From NCBI GenBank assembly GCA_030549335.1, contig CM060184.1, forward strand, positions 43,055,909 through 43,119,908: 64,000 bases of DNA, read 5' to 3'. This stretch comes from Pontederia crassipes (lineage: Eukaryota > Streptophyta > Magnoliopsida > Commelinales > Pontederiaceae). Within the stretch, counting starts at the first letter, position 1. Each line of letters opens with the position of its first letter. Below the pieces are notes generated by a model. That model was not told the DNA's origin, did no database searches, and saw nothing but the letters and a program-made list of their open reading frames with translations. The position numbers and the translations under genes were made by a program. Shown one piece after another: positions 22,109 through 34,898 of the stretch.

Positions 22109-24742
22109 TATAACGACCCCAAAATTTGACCCTAGTTTAAAATTTTTGCCGAACCCTGGACGACGTTACATTGACTTTGACATCACCTAAATTTATAAAA
22201 CATCGCAGCGGAAACATAATATAGTAAAACTTAAAAAAATAACATCATAACATCATTCTCATAAACAGCGGAAGACTTCATAAATAAATAATATCCCAAG
22301 ATATATAATCTGGCCCATGGGCCTAATAGGCTCTAACGTATACCAAATAGAGGGTTCATCATACATAAATGAGTTCAAGTGGAGTACATGACTCAATAAG
22401 GCTCATAAGCCATACATAAACGACTCTATAAGAGTTCAACATAATGACATAATAAAAGGAAGATAACTTGGGCCGTAGCCCGACAGACCCATGTGCAATG
22501 TTGCCGTCACGAGGCTCTCGCCGTCGAACCTAAGCCTCCTCCATACCTGCACGGATCCATGGGGTGCAGGGGATTTCTCCAGTTAAAGTATGTTGAGGCC
22601 CATGCATGCTATGATCTTATAACATGATTTATATATGTCATGGCATATGCATTTCATCATTATAAAACATAAGTCATATGCATGCTATGTGCTACTTATG
22701 CATACTATTGGCATGTGAGCATACCATCATGGCAAGTTAAGATAATATGTAACATCATAATATTTAGACTATGCATATCATAACTTATCATCATTCATAT
22801 CAATCTTATCATCATGCTAATGCATATCATATCTTATCTTACTTTACTTGGTCATCATTGTTCATGACATCATATGATGTGATAAGTGAACATTCATATT
22901 GCATCCTCATAGGTGCATATTTCATCATACTCCTTTAACATCTTTACTTTATGCCTCAAGTCATTCATCTTTTATCTTTCCATCTTTCATCTTTACTTAG
23001 ATACTTTCTTATCTTGTTGAATTGAGAAAGGTAGTGACTAATAAATCATCCTCCCCGTAGGGTGGTCTTTATCCTCATCCGTAGATGAGGTCTTTATCCT
23101 TCCCGTAGGTGAGGTCTTTAACCTTCCCCGAAGACAAGGTCTTTATCCTCATTCGTCAATGAGGTCTTTCCCCACCCGTCGGTGGGGTCTTAGGTTGGGT
23201 ACCGATTGGTCCCGGGTCTTAAAATGTCACTCCTTCGTCAATCCGTCTTTTAATCATGTTCATCAATACATACAATCATTCACACATGTTGCATATTTTA
23301 ACCCTAATTAAGGTCATAGTAACTTCAAATCATCCTAAGTGTGGGCATTTAAACATAACCAATCATTCCCCAGAAACGGTCGACCATTTTGGATAACGGT
23401 CGGCCACTGGTCGTATATCGGACGACCGGTCAAATTATCGGTCGACCGTTTTGATTCTGTCGGACGACCGAAACCGTGTTCAACTTCGTCCGCTAATCAC
23501 AGAATGTGACAACATCTCTGAAACGGACGATCGCTCATATATCGGTCGACTATTATGGGTCTTTCGGACGACCGAAATTGGACTTCGGTTCGTCTGCTAA
23601 TCACAGAATGTTTCGGCTATTTTGGCAATGCATATCGGACGACCGTTTGACAATCGGTCGACCGGTACTTGACTTTTCGGACGATCGAATCGAAGTGTTC
23701 GGACGACCGCTAATCACAGAATGTGTCGAATGTTTTCGACCATCCATATCAGACGACCGTTAGAAAATTGGCCGACCGTTACATGTCTTTCAGACATCCG
23801 AAATAAGGTCTCCGAACGATCGCTAATCACAGAATGTGTCTGCCCTTCTAGAACGGTCAACCGATTCGGAATCGGTCACCCATTCTGGGATGGCAGGCAC
23901 CCGATTTTACAGGGTTTCTTTCCCAAATCTTTTATACGTTAACATATTGAACCAAACCTGACTTCCAAACATCGCAGAAGACCTTTCTTGACATTCTTAA
24001 CATTCTAATCATGAAACATAATGAGATTTCCACATAAGGCATTCAACATATTAATCACACTTATAGGTTGTACATAAGCTTTACAAGATTTCATAATGAG
24101 TTAATATAAGTGATAATGAACATCATAATCTTAAACATGATTAGCAATATGATAATAAATATGGTAGCAATACATGAAGCATCTTGCATTCAAATCATGA
24201 TTTGCAATAACATAGTAATCAAAAATCCTAATCATACTTTAATAAGACCTAGGGTGGTCTTAATGCCTCGTAATCCATCCAAGCACACATCATTAAGAGG
24301 ATGATTAGAGTTTGGATCCCCTCAAACATACCTTGATTAGTAAAGCCTAAATCTTAGCTTCTTTCCTCCTTCCTCTAGCTCCCTCTTGTGTTGCTGTCCA
24401 CATGGAGAGAAGAGCTTAACACTAAGCTAATGGCTAAAAGAGAGTTTACTGTAGCTAAGTGAGAGATTAGGAGTGATGAGAAAGGAAACTCATTGTAGCT
24501 ACAGTAGATCGAACTACTGTAGCACCCTCTTTTCTTTGATGCTGGCCGAATGGGGCTTGGGAGAGAAGAGGAGTGAGAGAGAGGTAGAGCTCACTGTAGC
24601 ATAGGGGTTTTAAGAGGTAACTTTCGACTGGGTGGTGAAAGTAGGAGTTAGGGCATGCTTTTGTACATTGGGTAAAAGGGTGTGGGCTGGGCCTTTCTTG
24701 TTTTCTCTCTTTTCTTTTTTTTTTATTAAACCGGATGTTATA
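22109..24742 (-). repeat. Chromovirus 5' LTR (right copy)
   Basis: Mate of 14872-17535, with terminal changes TATAACG and TGTTATA in place of TGTAACG and TGTTACA. It carries the same hairpin array (about 23050-23190) and four tandem units (about 23360-23915). Confidence 0.92.
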
Positions 24743-25642
24743 GTTGACATATATAGACTGATTTTTTCTCCTTCTCCTACGTTTATAAATATATTTTACC
24801 CTTGGAAAAGGGCACAAGCTCAAGTAAATGCAAAGTTTAAAAAAACACATAATTTGCACAAGCAATTTCTTTTTAAAATGAAGTTTAAGTTATCTGTTGA
24901 TAAAAAAAATCACCAAGATATGGAAGATGGCCATCCTTGATAAACACCTTGAGTATTTAGAATTATTAACTTGTGATATTGAAGAAATTTAATTAATAAT
25001 AGAAAGTTTTATACACTTTAACTTTCAATTATATTCTTATTAGATTTGGATGAGAGATGATATATAAAATTTTCATATACTTATCTTAGCTTTCAAAAAG
25101 ATTAAAAATCATCTTATTTTGATAATGATACAAGTAGTTATGTCTAAGATTTCTTTGGTTCAAAATTCATTAAGGGGAAAGAGAGGGGAATGATGTTAAC
25201 TAATTATTTTTTTTAGATAATTTTATTTTTTACGTATATAGTTATATGTTTAATTTATTTGGTAAAAGATGGAAAATATGTATTTCTCCTTTCTCCCACC
25301 CCAATTTAGGGTGAAAAAAATGGAGGAAAATTTCCCCTTCATTTTAGCAAAATTAACTTCAATGATATTTTTTAAGTTCTTTTCATCCTTTGGGTTCAAA
25401 TTCTGAGTATATAAAAGAATTATTTTCTTAAATCTCGCCCAAATTTTGAACTTATCTTATGATATCCCTAAGCTTTACCGCATTTTTATTTTAGTCCTTC
25501 AGTCTAATTATGTTAACTTTTCTATTATTTTTTATTACTAAAATGCCCTCTGAGAACTCTTCTTGCTTTTAATGTTAAAAATAATATAAAAAACTACAAT
25601 TTATAAAAACTTCCATCGAAGGGAGAGCATTAATATATAATA
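24743..25642. other. AT-rich DNA without recognised features
   Basis: No coding similarity or repeat boundary was recognised. Several poly-A/T runs occur. Confidence 0.4.
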
Positions 25643-26290
25643 TTAAATTGAAAAGTTTTTATTCATCGAGTGTGTCTTCTCCTCCTGTGCCACCAAAGTA
25701 GCAAGGTCAATATCTTTTTCTTTGCCCTTCGAGTCTTCCTCCTTTGGTTCGTTCTTTGATACGTTCGTGAGCGACGCCCAGCCTTCTTGTTGCTTTAGAA
25801 GCGCTCGCATCTTGATCTGCCATAACTCGAAACTATTTTTGCCGGTGAACTTCTTAACGTTCACGTTGTGCGATGCCATCTCCCTGATCAAGAATCGTCG
25901 AAGAACCTTAAGACTCTAATACCAATTTATTACGAAAAGAGGGAGAGATAGATTGCAGAAACACAGAAGAACATATGAGTTTTATGAGATTCACCTTAAA
26001 TCGGGCTACATCCTCAGACAGCGGTGGGTCACTTTCGTTATGGAATAATGATGATTAAAAGGATGCAAAATAAGGGAGGTCTGTTGAAGCGACTACATGG
26101 GGGCCTACATAGGGTTACAACTAGGTTCAGATTCAAGGCATTATCAACAGTTACAAAAGAGCTTCCAAAGCCAAAATGAGGTGGGAGCTTCTAGTGAAAG
26201 ATCAAGCTACATATATAGTATACCCAATTTTGAAGGTTCGTGTGTTGAAATTTATAAATCTTCTCTTCTCTCTTGTGGTTGAGGGTGCTA
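25643..26290 (-). mobile_element. Copia gag start plus LTR remnant
   Basis: Minus-strand frame from about 25876 down to 25643 begins MASHNVNVKKFTGKNSFELW and continues IKMRALLKQQEGW, the start of a copia gag (UBN2-type) protein. Just upstream is a diverged primer site, minus-strand TTGGTATTAGAGTC (about 25913-25926). The sequence to about 26290 is therefore the probable 5' LTR. Everything after the first ~75 residues of gag is missing, so this is a truncated copy. The outer LTR end was not fixed. Confidence 0.6.
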
Positions 26291-26650
26291 CTGTAAGACA
26301 TATGAGTGGTCACCGCTTGATGACCCGACCTCAACTCGACCATGGGTCAGGCCGAGTATGGGTTAAAAATTTTCAACTTGAGTGGATTCGACCCGAAGAC
26401 TCAATTTTTTTATTGTTTCTTTAATTTTAGCTTATATCTTATATAAATTTTTAATAAAATATTTAATAAAATATTTTAAATTTGTAAAATAATATTTAAT
26501 AGAGTGTTATATAATGTTTTATATAAAAAATTAAAAAGTAAGAAAAAGGAAAGGAAATGGTGGATTTGACCATCGGACTTGAATCAGATCAGTTTGGATC
26601 GGATCCAATCCTACAGAGAGGGATGACTCGACCACAAAACTTAGTCAGAT

Positions 26651-27452
26651 TTGATTGGGTTCAGGGTTGGGTACACTCTTAGTAAGAGAAAGTGTTGGAG
26701 AACTTTTGTAACACTTGTGAGATTGAGAGCTCCTTGTAGACAGATTGTCACCTTGTCTCTTGAGCAAAAAAAAAGTGAGTTAGCTCATTGTAGCAAAGGT
26801 TGTCCCCTTGCGTTTCGAGTGAGAAAAATGTGTTTCAAAGATGTCCATAAGTCGAAATTTTCTATCCACCATAGCAGTACAAAAATGTACAAAGATGTCA
26901 ATCACAACTTTTGGTGGAAAGATATGAAGAGAGAAATTATTGACTATGCCTCCAAATGTTTGGTTTGCTAAAAGGTCAAGATAGAATACCAAAAATCACA
27001 TGAAATAATGAAGCCATTAGGAATTCCACAATGAAAGTGACAGAAAGTCATCATGATTTTATGATAAATCTACCTCATTCTCAAAAGGGGAATGATGCTA
27101 TATAGGTCATAGTAGATTGGTTGACAAAGACGACTCATTTCCTTTCAACAAAATGGAAACAATCAGTTGAGAGCTTGTTGGAGTTATAGGTTAGGGAGGT
27201 CAACCAACTTCACGGCATTCCAATCTTGATAATGTCGGATCGAGTCCTTAGATTTACCCTAAGGTTTTGAAAAAAATTGCTTAATGCTTTTGAAAGTCAA
27301 CTAAATTATAGTGTCGCATTCCACCTTGAAACGGATGGCAACAAAAGAAATAATTAAGATCGTGGAAGACATGATTCGAGCTTGTTCTTTGGATTGAAAG
27401 GGGCAATTGGGATGATCATTTGTCTCTCATAGAGTTTGCATATAATAATAAC
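26651..27452 (+). pseudogene. Decayed Ty3/gypsy integrase, left half
   Basis: The segment KSKFSIHHSSTKMYKDVNHN followed by FWWKDMKREI and YASKCLVC (about 26850-26970) is the zinc-binding start of a chromovirus integrase. Further right, broken frames retain VDWLTKTTHF-like and QTDGN-like pieces and end in FAYNNN (to 27452). There the copia element of 27453-63318 interrupts it; the reading continues at 63319. Many stops and shifts show great age. Confidence 0.8.
27448..27452. repeat. Target site duplication ATAAC (left)
   Basis: ATAAC precedes the LTR at 27453 and recurs at 63319-63323 right after the other LTR. Removing the insertion and one copy restores the codons for AYNNNYHLSIG across the junction. 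Confidence 0.9.
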
Positions 27453-27673
27453 TGTTGAGAAAGATGTTTTCTCTTATTAATTGATCAAACACTAGTGCCG
27501 CCTATTTATAATCAAGGTAGGCAATAAAAGAAGGGAGAATATTACTCCAGAAAATCAGAGATATTATCCCAAAATATCTGAGATACTATCACAAGAAATC
27601 TGGGATACTAATCCTAACTAATATTACATGGATATGCGAAGATATGAAGAAATATGCAAATCATATCGCAACA
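27453..27673 (-). repeat. 3' LTR of the nested copia (left)
   Basis: TGTTGAGA...CGCAACA. Beside it, on the minus strand, lies the purine tract AGCTTGAGGGAGAG (27674-27687), confirming that this is the 3' LTR. Confidence 0.9.
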
Positions 27674-27687
27674 CTCTCCCTCAAGCT

Positions 27688-27853
27688 GGAGCGTAAATAT
27701 CATTTTGGCTCAGCTTGGAACATATAACCAGGAGTTTCTTCTTAGGAAGTGCTTTGGTAAAGATGTCAGCTAGTTGTTGATCTTCAGTGGCCAAGTGTGG
27801 AGTGGATATCTTCTTAGTTGTAATAGCATTGCGAATGAAGTGACAATCCGCTT
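27688..27853 (-). pseudogene. Copia RNase H tail, left of the nested insertion
   Basis: Minus-strand codons KADCHFIRNAITTKKIS, then QLADIFTKALPKKKLL and NDIYAPA, are the conserved end of copia RNase H/pol. The upstream part, ending VFHESTK, is at about 61035 on the other side of the Athila-like insertion. The two halves fit together at a conserved HERTKHI.ADCHF-type junction. Confidence 0.88.
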
Positions 27854-28870
27854 TGATGCATGCAAAATATAACATATTTTATATTATTATTTTAGTTAGT
27901 TTTTCTGTGATTTGATCATGGCATGCATCGTTTTAGACTATTTTTAGTTATAATTCTGGATTTATCAATTTTGATCATTAATATTTTGAATATTTTAAAT
28001 AAGGAGGGATTTACTTAATTTTTATAATTATTTTGTAGGCAAGCCGAATTAACGGATGAATCGACAGTAAACTACATTATTTTGGACAAAATACACATGA
28101 AGTTATCACATGTTGGCCGAGATGATCACATCTAGCCAAGGTGTAAAAGAAATGACGTAAATATAAGAAGACTTATCACTTTGGGCATAATCCATACGTT
28201 TTGGCCGAGATTTGCATAAATGACTTATCGTTTTGGCCGAGATTTGAAAAAAGGATTTATCGTTTTGGTCGAGATTAGAAGAGAGAATTTATATTTTGGC
28301 CGAGATTTGAAGAAGGGAGTAAAGATAAAAAGTTTATCTTTTTGGGCATAATGGTTAAAAGAAATTGTTTTGGCCGAGATTTGAAGAGACCGTATCAAGT
28401 TTTCTCCCGTGAATTTAAATCTAGCCATAGTTATGACCGTAATCAACATGAAGACCCTCGTTTTCACCTGTAAATAGAAGACGAAACCATCGATCCAATT
28501 CGTGCCTTGAAGTTTAGTTTTCTTCTACAGTGAGTCGAGACTCTGCGCAGGCTTCGACAGAGAAAGATTTGATCAGACGACTGTTCCAGACGCTCCGACG
28601 ACATCCGAGGATCTGAATTATTTCTTGGTGTAATTCTTTTAATTATTATTGTTATTTGTTACTCTCTACAATTCTAGGATGAATTCCATGTTTTTTAATT
28701 ATTTTATTTTTAGGAGATTATTATTGAAGGGAAATTATGTGAACCCTTATTTCATTATTATTGAATTTCTTTTGATCAATTTTTAATTATGTTTAGTGTT
28801 TTTGATTTAATTATTTAAATTTCTGAGTTAAGTAATTACCAGTTTGTGGACTACTTAATTTCATATTTTA
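27854..28870 (+). repeat. 5' LTR region of the Athila-like element
   Basis: 27854 to about 28360 pairs with 60600-61033. It includes a short tandem array (about 28180-28400) built on TTTTGGCCGAGATTTG and TTTGGGCATAAT words, unit about 43 bp. The LTR continues beyond the part kept at the right end, so its right boundary is only approximate. Confidence 0.7.
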
Positions 28871-30264
28871 TTTAGTTAATTAAATGATTTATTGTGAAAT
28901 TAAAAATTGACATAGGTCTAACAACTAGTGTGTGGAGAATTAGGTCTGTGTGGTCTGTTAATTTATACCAGTTTGTGGAGTGATTAATAGTTTAGGATTT
29001 TCATATTAATGCATTTTAATTTTAATCTCATCTGACAAATACCCGTTTGTGGGACTTCAGGTTTGATTGAATTTAAGATAGTTTGATTTGCCAGATTAAA
29101 TAGCAGAATTACCAGTTTGTGAACTCTATGATTTTAATCTTGTAAATTAATAACTTGGAAAAATTTCTAATCCATCTTAAGAATTTTAATTTATCTTTTC
29201 TGGTTCACATTTTTATCCTTAATGCATTATCATCCTAAGACCAACTTCAACACCATTATCTTATCTTATGTTTATCTTATTTTTTTAATAGATAACTCCT
29301 CCTTTTTAATTTATCATAAGGTCATTTGATATGGGATAATTTAGATGAATTATCGATTATTTTATTCATAATTTTTAGACACACCACATTATCTCATTTA
29401 GTCATTTGTGTGTGATTAATTGTCGATAACCTTAATTACTCTGATAATTTTAATTATAACCTCACTCTGAAGCTAGATAGGAGACATGGGAGGTACCTTT
29501 TCATATTACTAGTTTCTTAGCATGAATTTTAACAAAAAAAAACTATTAAAAAATTTAAAATTTAAATATTTTATTAATAAATAAATATCATTCAACTTCA
29601 CCTTTTTTATTTATTATTTAAAATATTTTACAAATAACTCTTTATTCTACCTCAACTTCTTTTATTTATATTCAATTTTCTATATTTTGGTTTTTTATTT
29701 ATGAGATGAAATTTAAAATATTTTTTAGGAGTATTTTGGGTAAATTGCTCTCTAATTATTTTAACCATTATTTATATTATCAATACTTGTCAAAAATTAT
29801 TTGTGATATTAGCAATAATTCAAATAGTGTTAATAAATTTGAGTGAATTAAATTATCATTTAATTAAATCAATAATGCATCAAACTGATGACCCTTATGT
29901 ATAATGAAAGAATTTGAAATTGTAATTCTTTTCAAACAAGTTTTAAAATTAAATTTTGAAAAATAATTATAACTTTTGTTTTAAAGGCTCATTACGTGCA
30001 AGTTAATATTGTAATTACTAATTACATATTTATTTTCAACCCTTGGTCTTATTTCAGTATAAATATACACAAAGTTGGCTAAATTTGAGTTTGAGGTAAA
30101 AGATTCCGTAGCTATCAATGGAAGTCCTTTTATTGGGTTGAGGAATTCTTCTTTTATACATTGTTATTCCCAAATCAGAATTAATGTTTAATAATGATAA
30201 AGTGAAATGTGTTTTCATAATAACATTTTCCTAAATATAACAATGGAGCTTAGTGAAAATGAGA
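28871..30264. other. AT-rich continuation of Athila-like DNA
   Basis: Three or four copies of a CCAGTTTGTGGA-type phrase (28842, 28969, 29042, 29110) make a weak repeat. No coding content. Confidence 0.4.
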
Positions 30265-30302
30265 GTAAAATTCAGTAAATGCCCTCCAACTTGATCCTTT
30301 TT

Positions 30303-32546
30303 TGTTGATTTCCATATTTTGATGATAACAAACAAATTGGTCAAAAAAGAACTAATAAACTTTCAAGTGATGCATATACGAGTGCAAGATTAACAAGTGA
30401 AGACATCTCAAAGAAGTGAACATAATTTACAGAACTTTTAAAGTATGACCGGTCGACTAACCGGTCAAATATATGCGACCAATTGGAGAATCGGTCGAAA
30501 GATAATTGAAAAAGACTTCATAAATTACGATTTGACAAGAAAATTGATCGACCAGACGTGCGAGTGAAATATGAGAGAATGCTAGAAAACTTGAAGGCAC
30601 AAAATCAGTCGACCAAACATGCAACCTAAAAGTGCGAGAAAGCCAGAAAACTTGAAGACCCAAAATTGGTCGACCAGACATGCGACTGAAAAAATGCGAA
30701 AAAACTAGAAAAGCTGAAGACTCAAGATCGATCGATCGCTTGATTGGATCGGTTGACTGGCCAAAATAAGAATTACCAAACTTCACACAAGGCGGTCGAA
30801 AATAAAAACAACCGGCCTGTCGACTCAATAGCCAAAGCTATAGTAACCGTTAGTTTTTAAATTGGATCTTTAGTAGATCTTCCCAATGGTTGTATTTCAT
30901 TAAGAAGCCTATAAAAGGCATACAAAGGGCAGAAGAAAGATGATCCATATTGATCATCCCTTATCTTACTTATGATTATTAATGCTAAACTGTCACCTTT
31001 GTATTAAAATTATGTTACATTTATAACATTTGAGCTACTATCTGATCCTTTTTAAAATGAGTCTAGGAAGCTAACTACTTTTCAAATTTTAAAATTGAAC
31101 AGGAGAGAAAAGTGGAGAAAAAGGGAACACAGGGACGAACGAGAGGGAGAAAGTAGAGAGAGGCATGGATCGAGTGACGAGGAGGAGGAGAGGAGAAGAA
31201 GATGTCTAAAAACTAGTTGATTCCATTGAAGCCTATGTTTGGCTAAACCTTAATTTCTTTTGTGGTGACATTGTATCGATGCTGTGGTTCTAAACTCTCT
31301 GATGGCCCACCTCTAAACTTCTAATCTACTATGCGTTTGTTACACTGCAATTTCCTTAATCATACTCTATCTTCATTAGATTGAGAGATCTATTTATCAT
31401 TATCATTTTGTCTCATTCGAGAGAAGAGACAGATCACTCCCTCTTGCCGTATTTCATTAGCATAGTCGTAGTTAATTACAAGAGGCTGAGAAAGCCCATT
31501 TCTATATCTTTTGTGAGGCGAGAGTTCACAATAGTGATTAGTTGTCTTAGATTCATTCTAATTGCTTGAATTAGGACTGAAGGTGGACGTTTGGCGATCG
31601 AGAGATCGACTTCTTTTCTGATTTGCTTGAGAGATCAACTAATCGGTCGTTCCTAATTCGTTTACTAACGGCTTATTCCCTTTAAACTCAAAGAGAGATT
31701 GACGAGTTTAGGGAGAGAGTGGTTGATTCCTAACGTCAGGATCGAGAGATCATTTATCTCAACATAGAGATTTGAACCTAAAAGTATCGACTAATTCATC
31801 ACGAAAGAATCCTCTTTTCTGAATTCTAGTTTTCTCTGTTAATTACCTTTTCATTTTATTCTTGTCTTTTGAATTTTCATGACAACTTTTAAGATATAAA
31901 TAGATTGATATTTGATCTGAATCAGCAGGGTTACGACACTCATGATTTCTACTTGACCTATGCACTTGCAGTAGTGTGGACTCTAGAGTAAAATCTAAAT
32001 ACGACTAGAACTATATTGGCTGGTGTGAGAAATTACATCTTCTAAAGTTCACATCACATATAAGCACAAACATCCAAGAGCCCTTACAAAGTCAAAGAAT
32101 AAATTTTTTATCATTATTTTGTAAAACCTAATTCTCTTTCTCACCTTTATTTAAAAAGTGTGAGCACATGTAAGAGAAATCAAAAGAGACTTCATTTTTT
32201 ATCTTGAAAGCTCCTTTGTAATAAGAGGTATGCCTTGCCTCTTGTGTGAAGAAGAAGATGGTTCGGTGTAATAAGGATTTAACTCTTCTTACGAGAAAGG
32301 ATGAAGATACTGAAACTCTAGCAGTCTTGAGGTCTAGGAGTTGGAGGAGGAATGTAAATTAAAAGAGCTAGGCCAAACCTCATCAACAAATTTGGAATAT
32401 TTACCTTTTATCATTTCCGTTTTTTTTTTTTGTGCTTTTTCTACATACATACCTTCACACATTTTCAAGAAAATGATTTTTAAAAAAGAATTTGAAATTG
32501 TGATTTTTTTACATTAATTCACCCTTTGATGCCTTTTGATCCTACA
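30303..32546 (+). repeat. Sirevirus-like 5' LTR with a 1.1-kb insertion
   Basis: Without the solo LTR at 30951-32056 it is about 1.13 kb, matching the 1.06-kb 3' LTR. Degenerate tandem units with GGTCGACCAGAC-type words occupy 30450-30830. It is followed by TGGTATCAGAGC at 32549-32560. Confidence 0.8.
30951..32056. mobile_element. Solo LTR (1106 bp), duplication CATAT
   Basis: Sequence TGATCATCCC...GTTCACATCA interrupts the Sirevirus LTR relative to its mate. It is flanked by CATAT (30946-30950 and 32057-32061), begins TG and ends CA. No internal region: a product of LTR-LTR recombination. Family unknown. Confidence 0.82.
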
Positions 32547-32548
32547 AT

Positions 32549-32560
32549 TGGTATCAGAGC
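32549..32560 (+). other. Primer binding site of the Sirevirus-like element
   Basis: TGGTATCAGAGC two bases after the 5' LTR, complementary to initiator tRNA-Met. Confidence 0.85.
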
Positions 32561-32599
32561 AAGATTGCGCTTTTGTTAACATTGAATTGTATTTAAAAG

Positions 32600-34898
32600 C
32601 CATGACATCAAATAGCTTAATTTGTTCTTACTGAATGTCAATGAACCAGTTGTCCCCCATTTTCAATGCATCAAATTTTCATATTTGAAAATTATTATGC
32701 AAGCCTATTTATGTTCTATAGACATTGCAATTTGGGATGTGATTGAAAATGATTTTAATTTGTGTGAGAATCAACATTAGAATATATCGAAGGAGAAAGA
32801 ACTCTTACATCAAGATTTGTATTTGTGGATGATTTTTTTTGTTTCACATGGACTATATTTCTTTCACATAAAGATGAGACTTTTCACATTTTTTTTAAAT
32901 TTGCAAAAAGGGCACAAACAAACCTAATAAAAAAATTAAAAAAATAGAAGTGACCACGGTGAAGAATTTGAGAATCATAAGTTTGAACTATTTTGTGAAA
33001 AAATGACATTATACATAATTTTTCGACACCAAGAACACCTCAACAAAATGTACTGTTGAAAAAAAAATAGGACTATACAAGGGAAGAACCATTCTAATGA
33101 AAATAATATTTCAAAATATTTTTGGATGAAAGCACTAAACACATCTTGTTATGTACTAAATAGAAAAACTAATGACTTCATCTGGAGCAAGCATGTGAAA
33201 GATGATGCAGGGATGACCAAAGTGCTAAGAAAATTAGAAAATGTTCAATTAGAAGAGAACCACCCCACGAAGAAAATATTGAAAAGGAGAAAGAAAATCA
33301 AATTGAAGAGCAAATAAAAAGTATTGAAAGAGTTGAAGATCATCAACTTGATGTGCCACAAGTAACTCCCAAAATTAGAGAAATGCTTCCTCACATCCAA
33401 TTGAGCAAATCAAAATTCTAAAACAATTAAAAAGTTTTGTGCCTTTTTAGTTTTTCTCTCGCAAGTTGAATCATTGTGCATAGATGATGCATTAAATGAT
33501 TCAAATTGGATATTTATGCATGAGGAGTTAGATAACTTTGAGAGAAACCAATTGTGGAAAAACTTATGGATCATCCAATTATTGGAACCAAATGGGTTTT
33601 TTGAAATAATAAATGAAAATGATGTCGTTGTGAGAAACAAAGCTAGATTTGTGGTCAAAAGGTACAAATTGAAAGAATTAATTTTGATGAAACTTTTGCT
33701 TATGTTACAAGACTTGAGGCTATTCGTATGCTTTTGGATTTTACTTGTTTCAAATGTTTCAAACTTTTTCAAATGGATATAAAAATTCGCACTTTGAATA
33801 GTTTTATAAATGAAGAAGTTTATATTGGGCAACTGCAATTTGAAATTTTTTATTTTTTGGATTATTCTTTCAAACTTATAAAAATATCTTTGTGGATTAA
33901 ATCAAGCATCGAGAGCTTGGAACGAACGATTGGATAGTTTTTCAATTGAAAACAACTTTTGAAAAGGAAAAGTTGGCATCACATTATTTTTAAACATATG
34001 GAAAATGACATTTTAATAGTGCACATCTATGTTGATGATATTATTTATGGTGTCACTAACAAAAGAAAATGCAAAGAATTTGAGATGAGCTTTATATTTT
34101 TTTATGATTACAAGTGAAGCAATTCAAGAGCAATTTTTTTCTAAACAAGAAAAGTATACCAAATAATTGCTAAAGTAGTTTGGAATTAATGATTGCAAAC
34201 CAAGCTCAAACCTTATGAGCACATCAATCAAGTTAGACAATGATGAAAAAGGTAAGGCTATTGATAAAAAAGGTATAGAGATGTGATCAGTTGTTTTATT
34301 TAACAACATCAATGCCAAATATTATCTTGAGTGTATGTTTGTGTTCTAGATTTCGGTTCACACTTAATTGTTGTTAAAACAATTGTGTGATACTTGAAAA
34401 ACACTTTTGAGTTAGGCATTCGACATGATAAGAACTCATGCCTACACTGATGAGCACTTTGTCGAGTGCAAGGATTGATAGAAAAAGCACTAATGGAATA
34501 TGTTGTTTCCTTAGTAACTCGCTCATATCATGGACAGTAAGAAGCAAAATTCCATCGCACCCTCTATCATCAAGGTCGAATATATTATCGTCGGTAGTTG
34601 TTTTGCACAAATCTTGCGGGACAAATAGCAATTGCTCGATTATGGAATTGCTTATTCAAAAATACTCATGAAATGTGATAATACTAGTGCTACAGAAATA
34701 AATAAAAATCAAATAAATCACTCTAGGACTAAAAATATTGACTTAAGATATCACTTCATTAGAAATCAAGTGAATCAAAAGAATATTGCAATTGAGTATG
34801 TGTCCATTGACATCCAATTAGCTGATATCTTTACAAAATCTTTTAGTGACGATCAATTTTGTATGCTTAGAAGAGAACTAGGAATGATTGAAAATTGA
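32600..34898 (+). pseudogene. Sirevirus-like gag-pol remains
   Basis: Broken frames in copia order. Gag-like pieces lie near 32690-32770. A short integrase/hinge piece is ALNTSCYVLNR (33130). The reverse transcriptase start has ALNDSNWIFMHEEL and NFERNQLW (33490-33560), then VVVRNKARFVVK (33640). The active-site box IYVDDIIYG is near 34025, with RNase H pieces RKSTNGICCFL (34480) and TKNIDLRYHFIRNQV, ending QLADIFTKSF and RRELGMIEN (34898). Most of integrase is lost and frames change repeatedly. Confidence 0.8.

Larger units (their letters stand above)
14872..24742 (-). mobile_element. Chromovirus-type Ty3/gypsy element, minus strand
   Basis: A 9.87-kb element: LTRs of 2664 and 2634 bp (14872-17535 and 22109-24742), initiator-Met primer site beside the right LTR, and gag-pol between, in gypsy order (reverse transcriptase, RNase H, integrase, then a chromodomain-like tail). 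Large LTRs and a chromodomain fit the Tekay/Del group; that placement is inference. Flanking bases GTTGT (14866-14870) and GTTGA (24743-24747) could be an imperfect target duplication if one more base belongs to the LTR. Confidence 0.92.

Noticed and set aside
24743..24747. An exact target duplication for the chromovirus
   Set aside because: GTTGA matches GTTGT at only four of five positions and needs a one-base shift of the LTR end, so it is reported only as possible.
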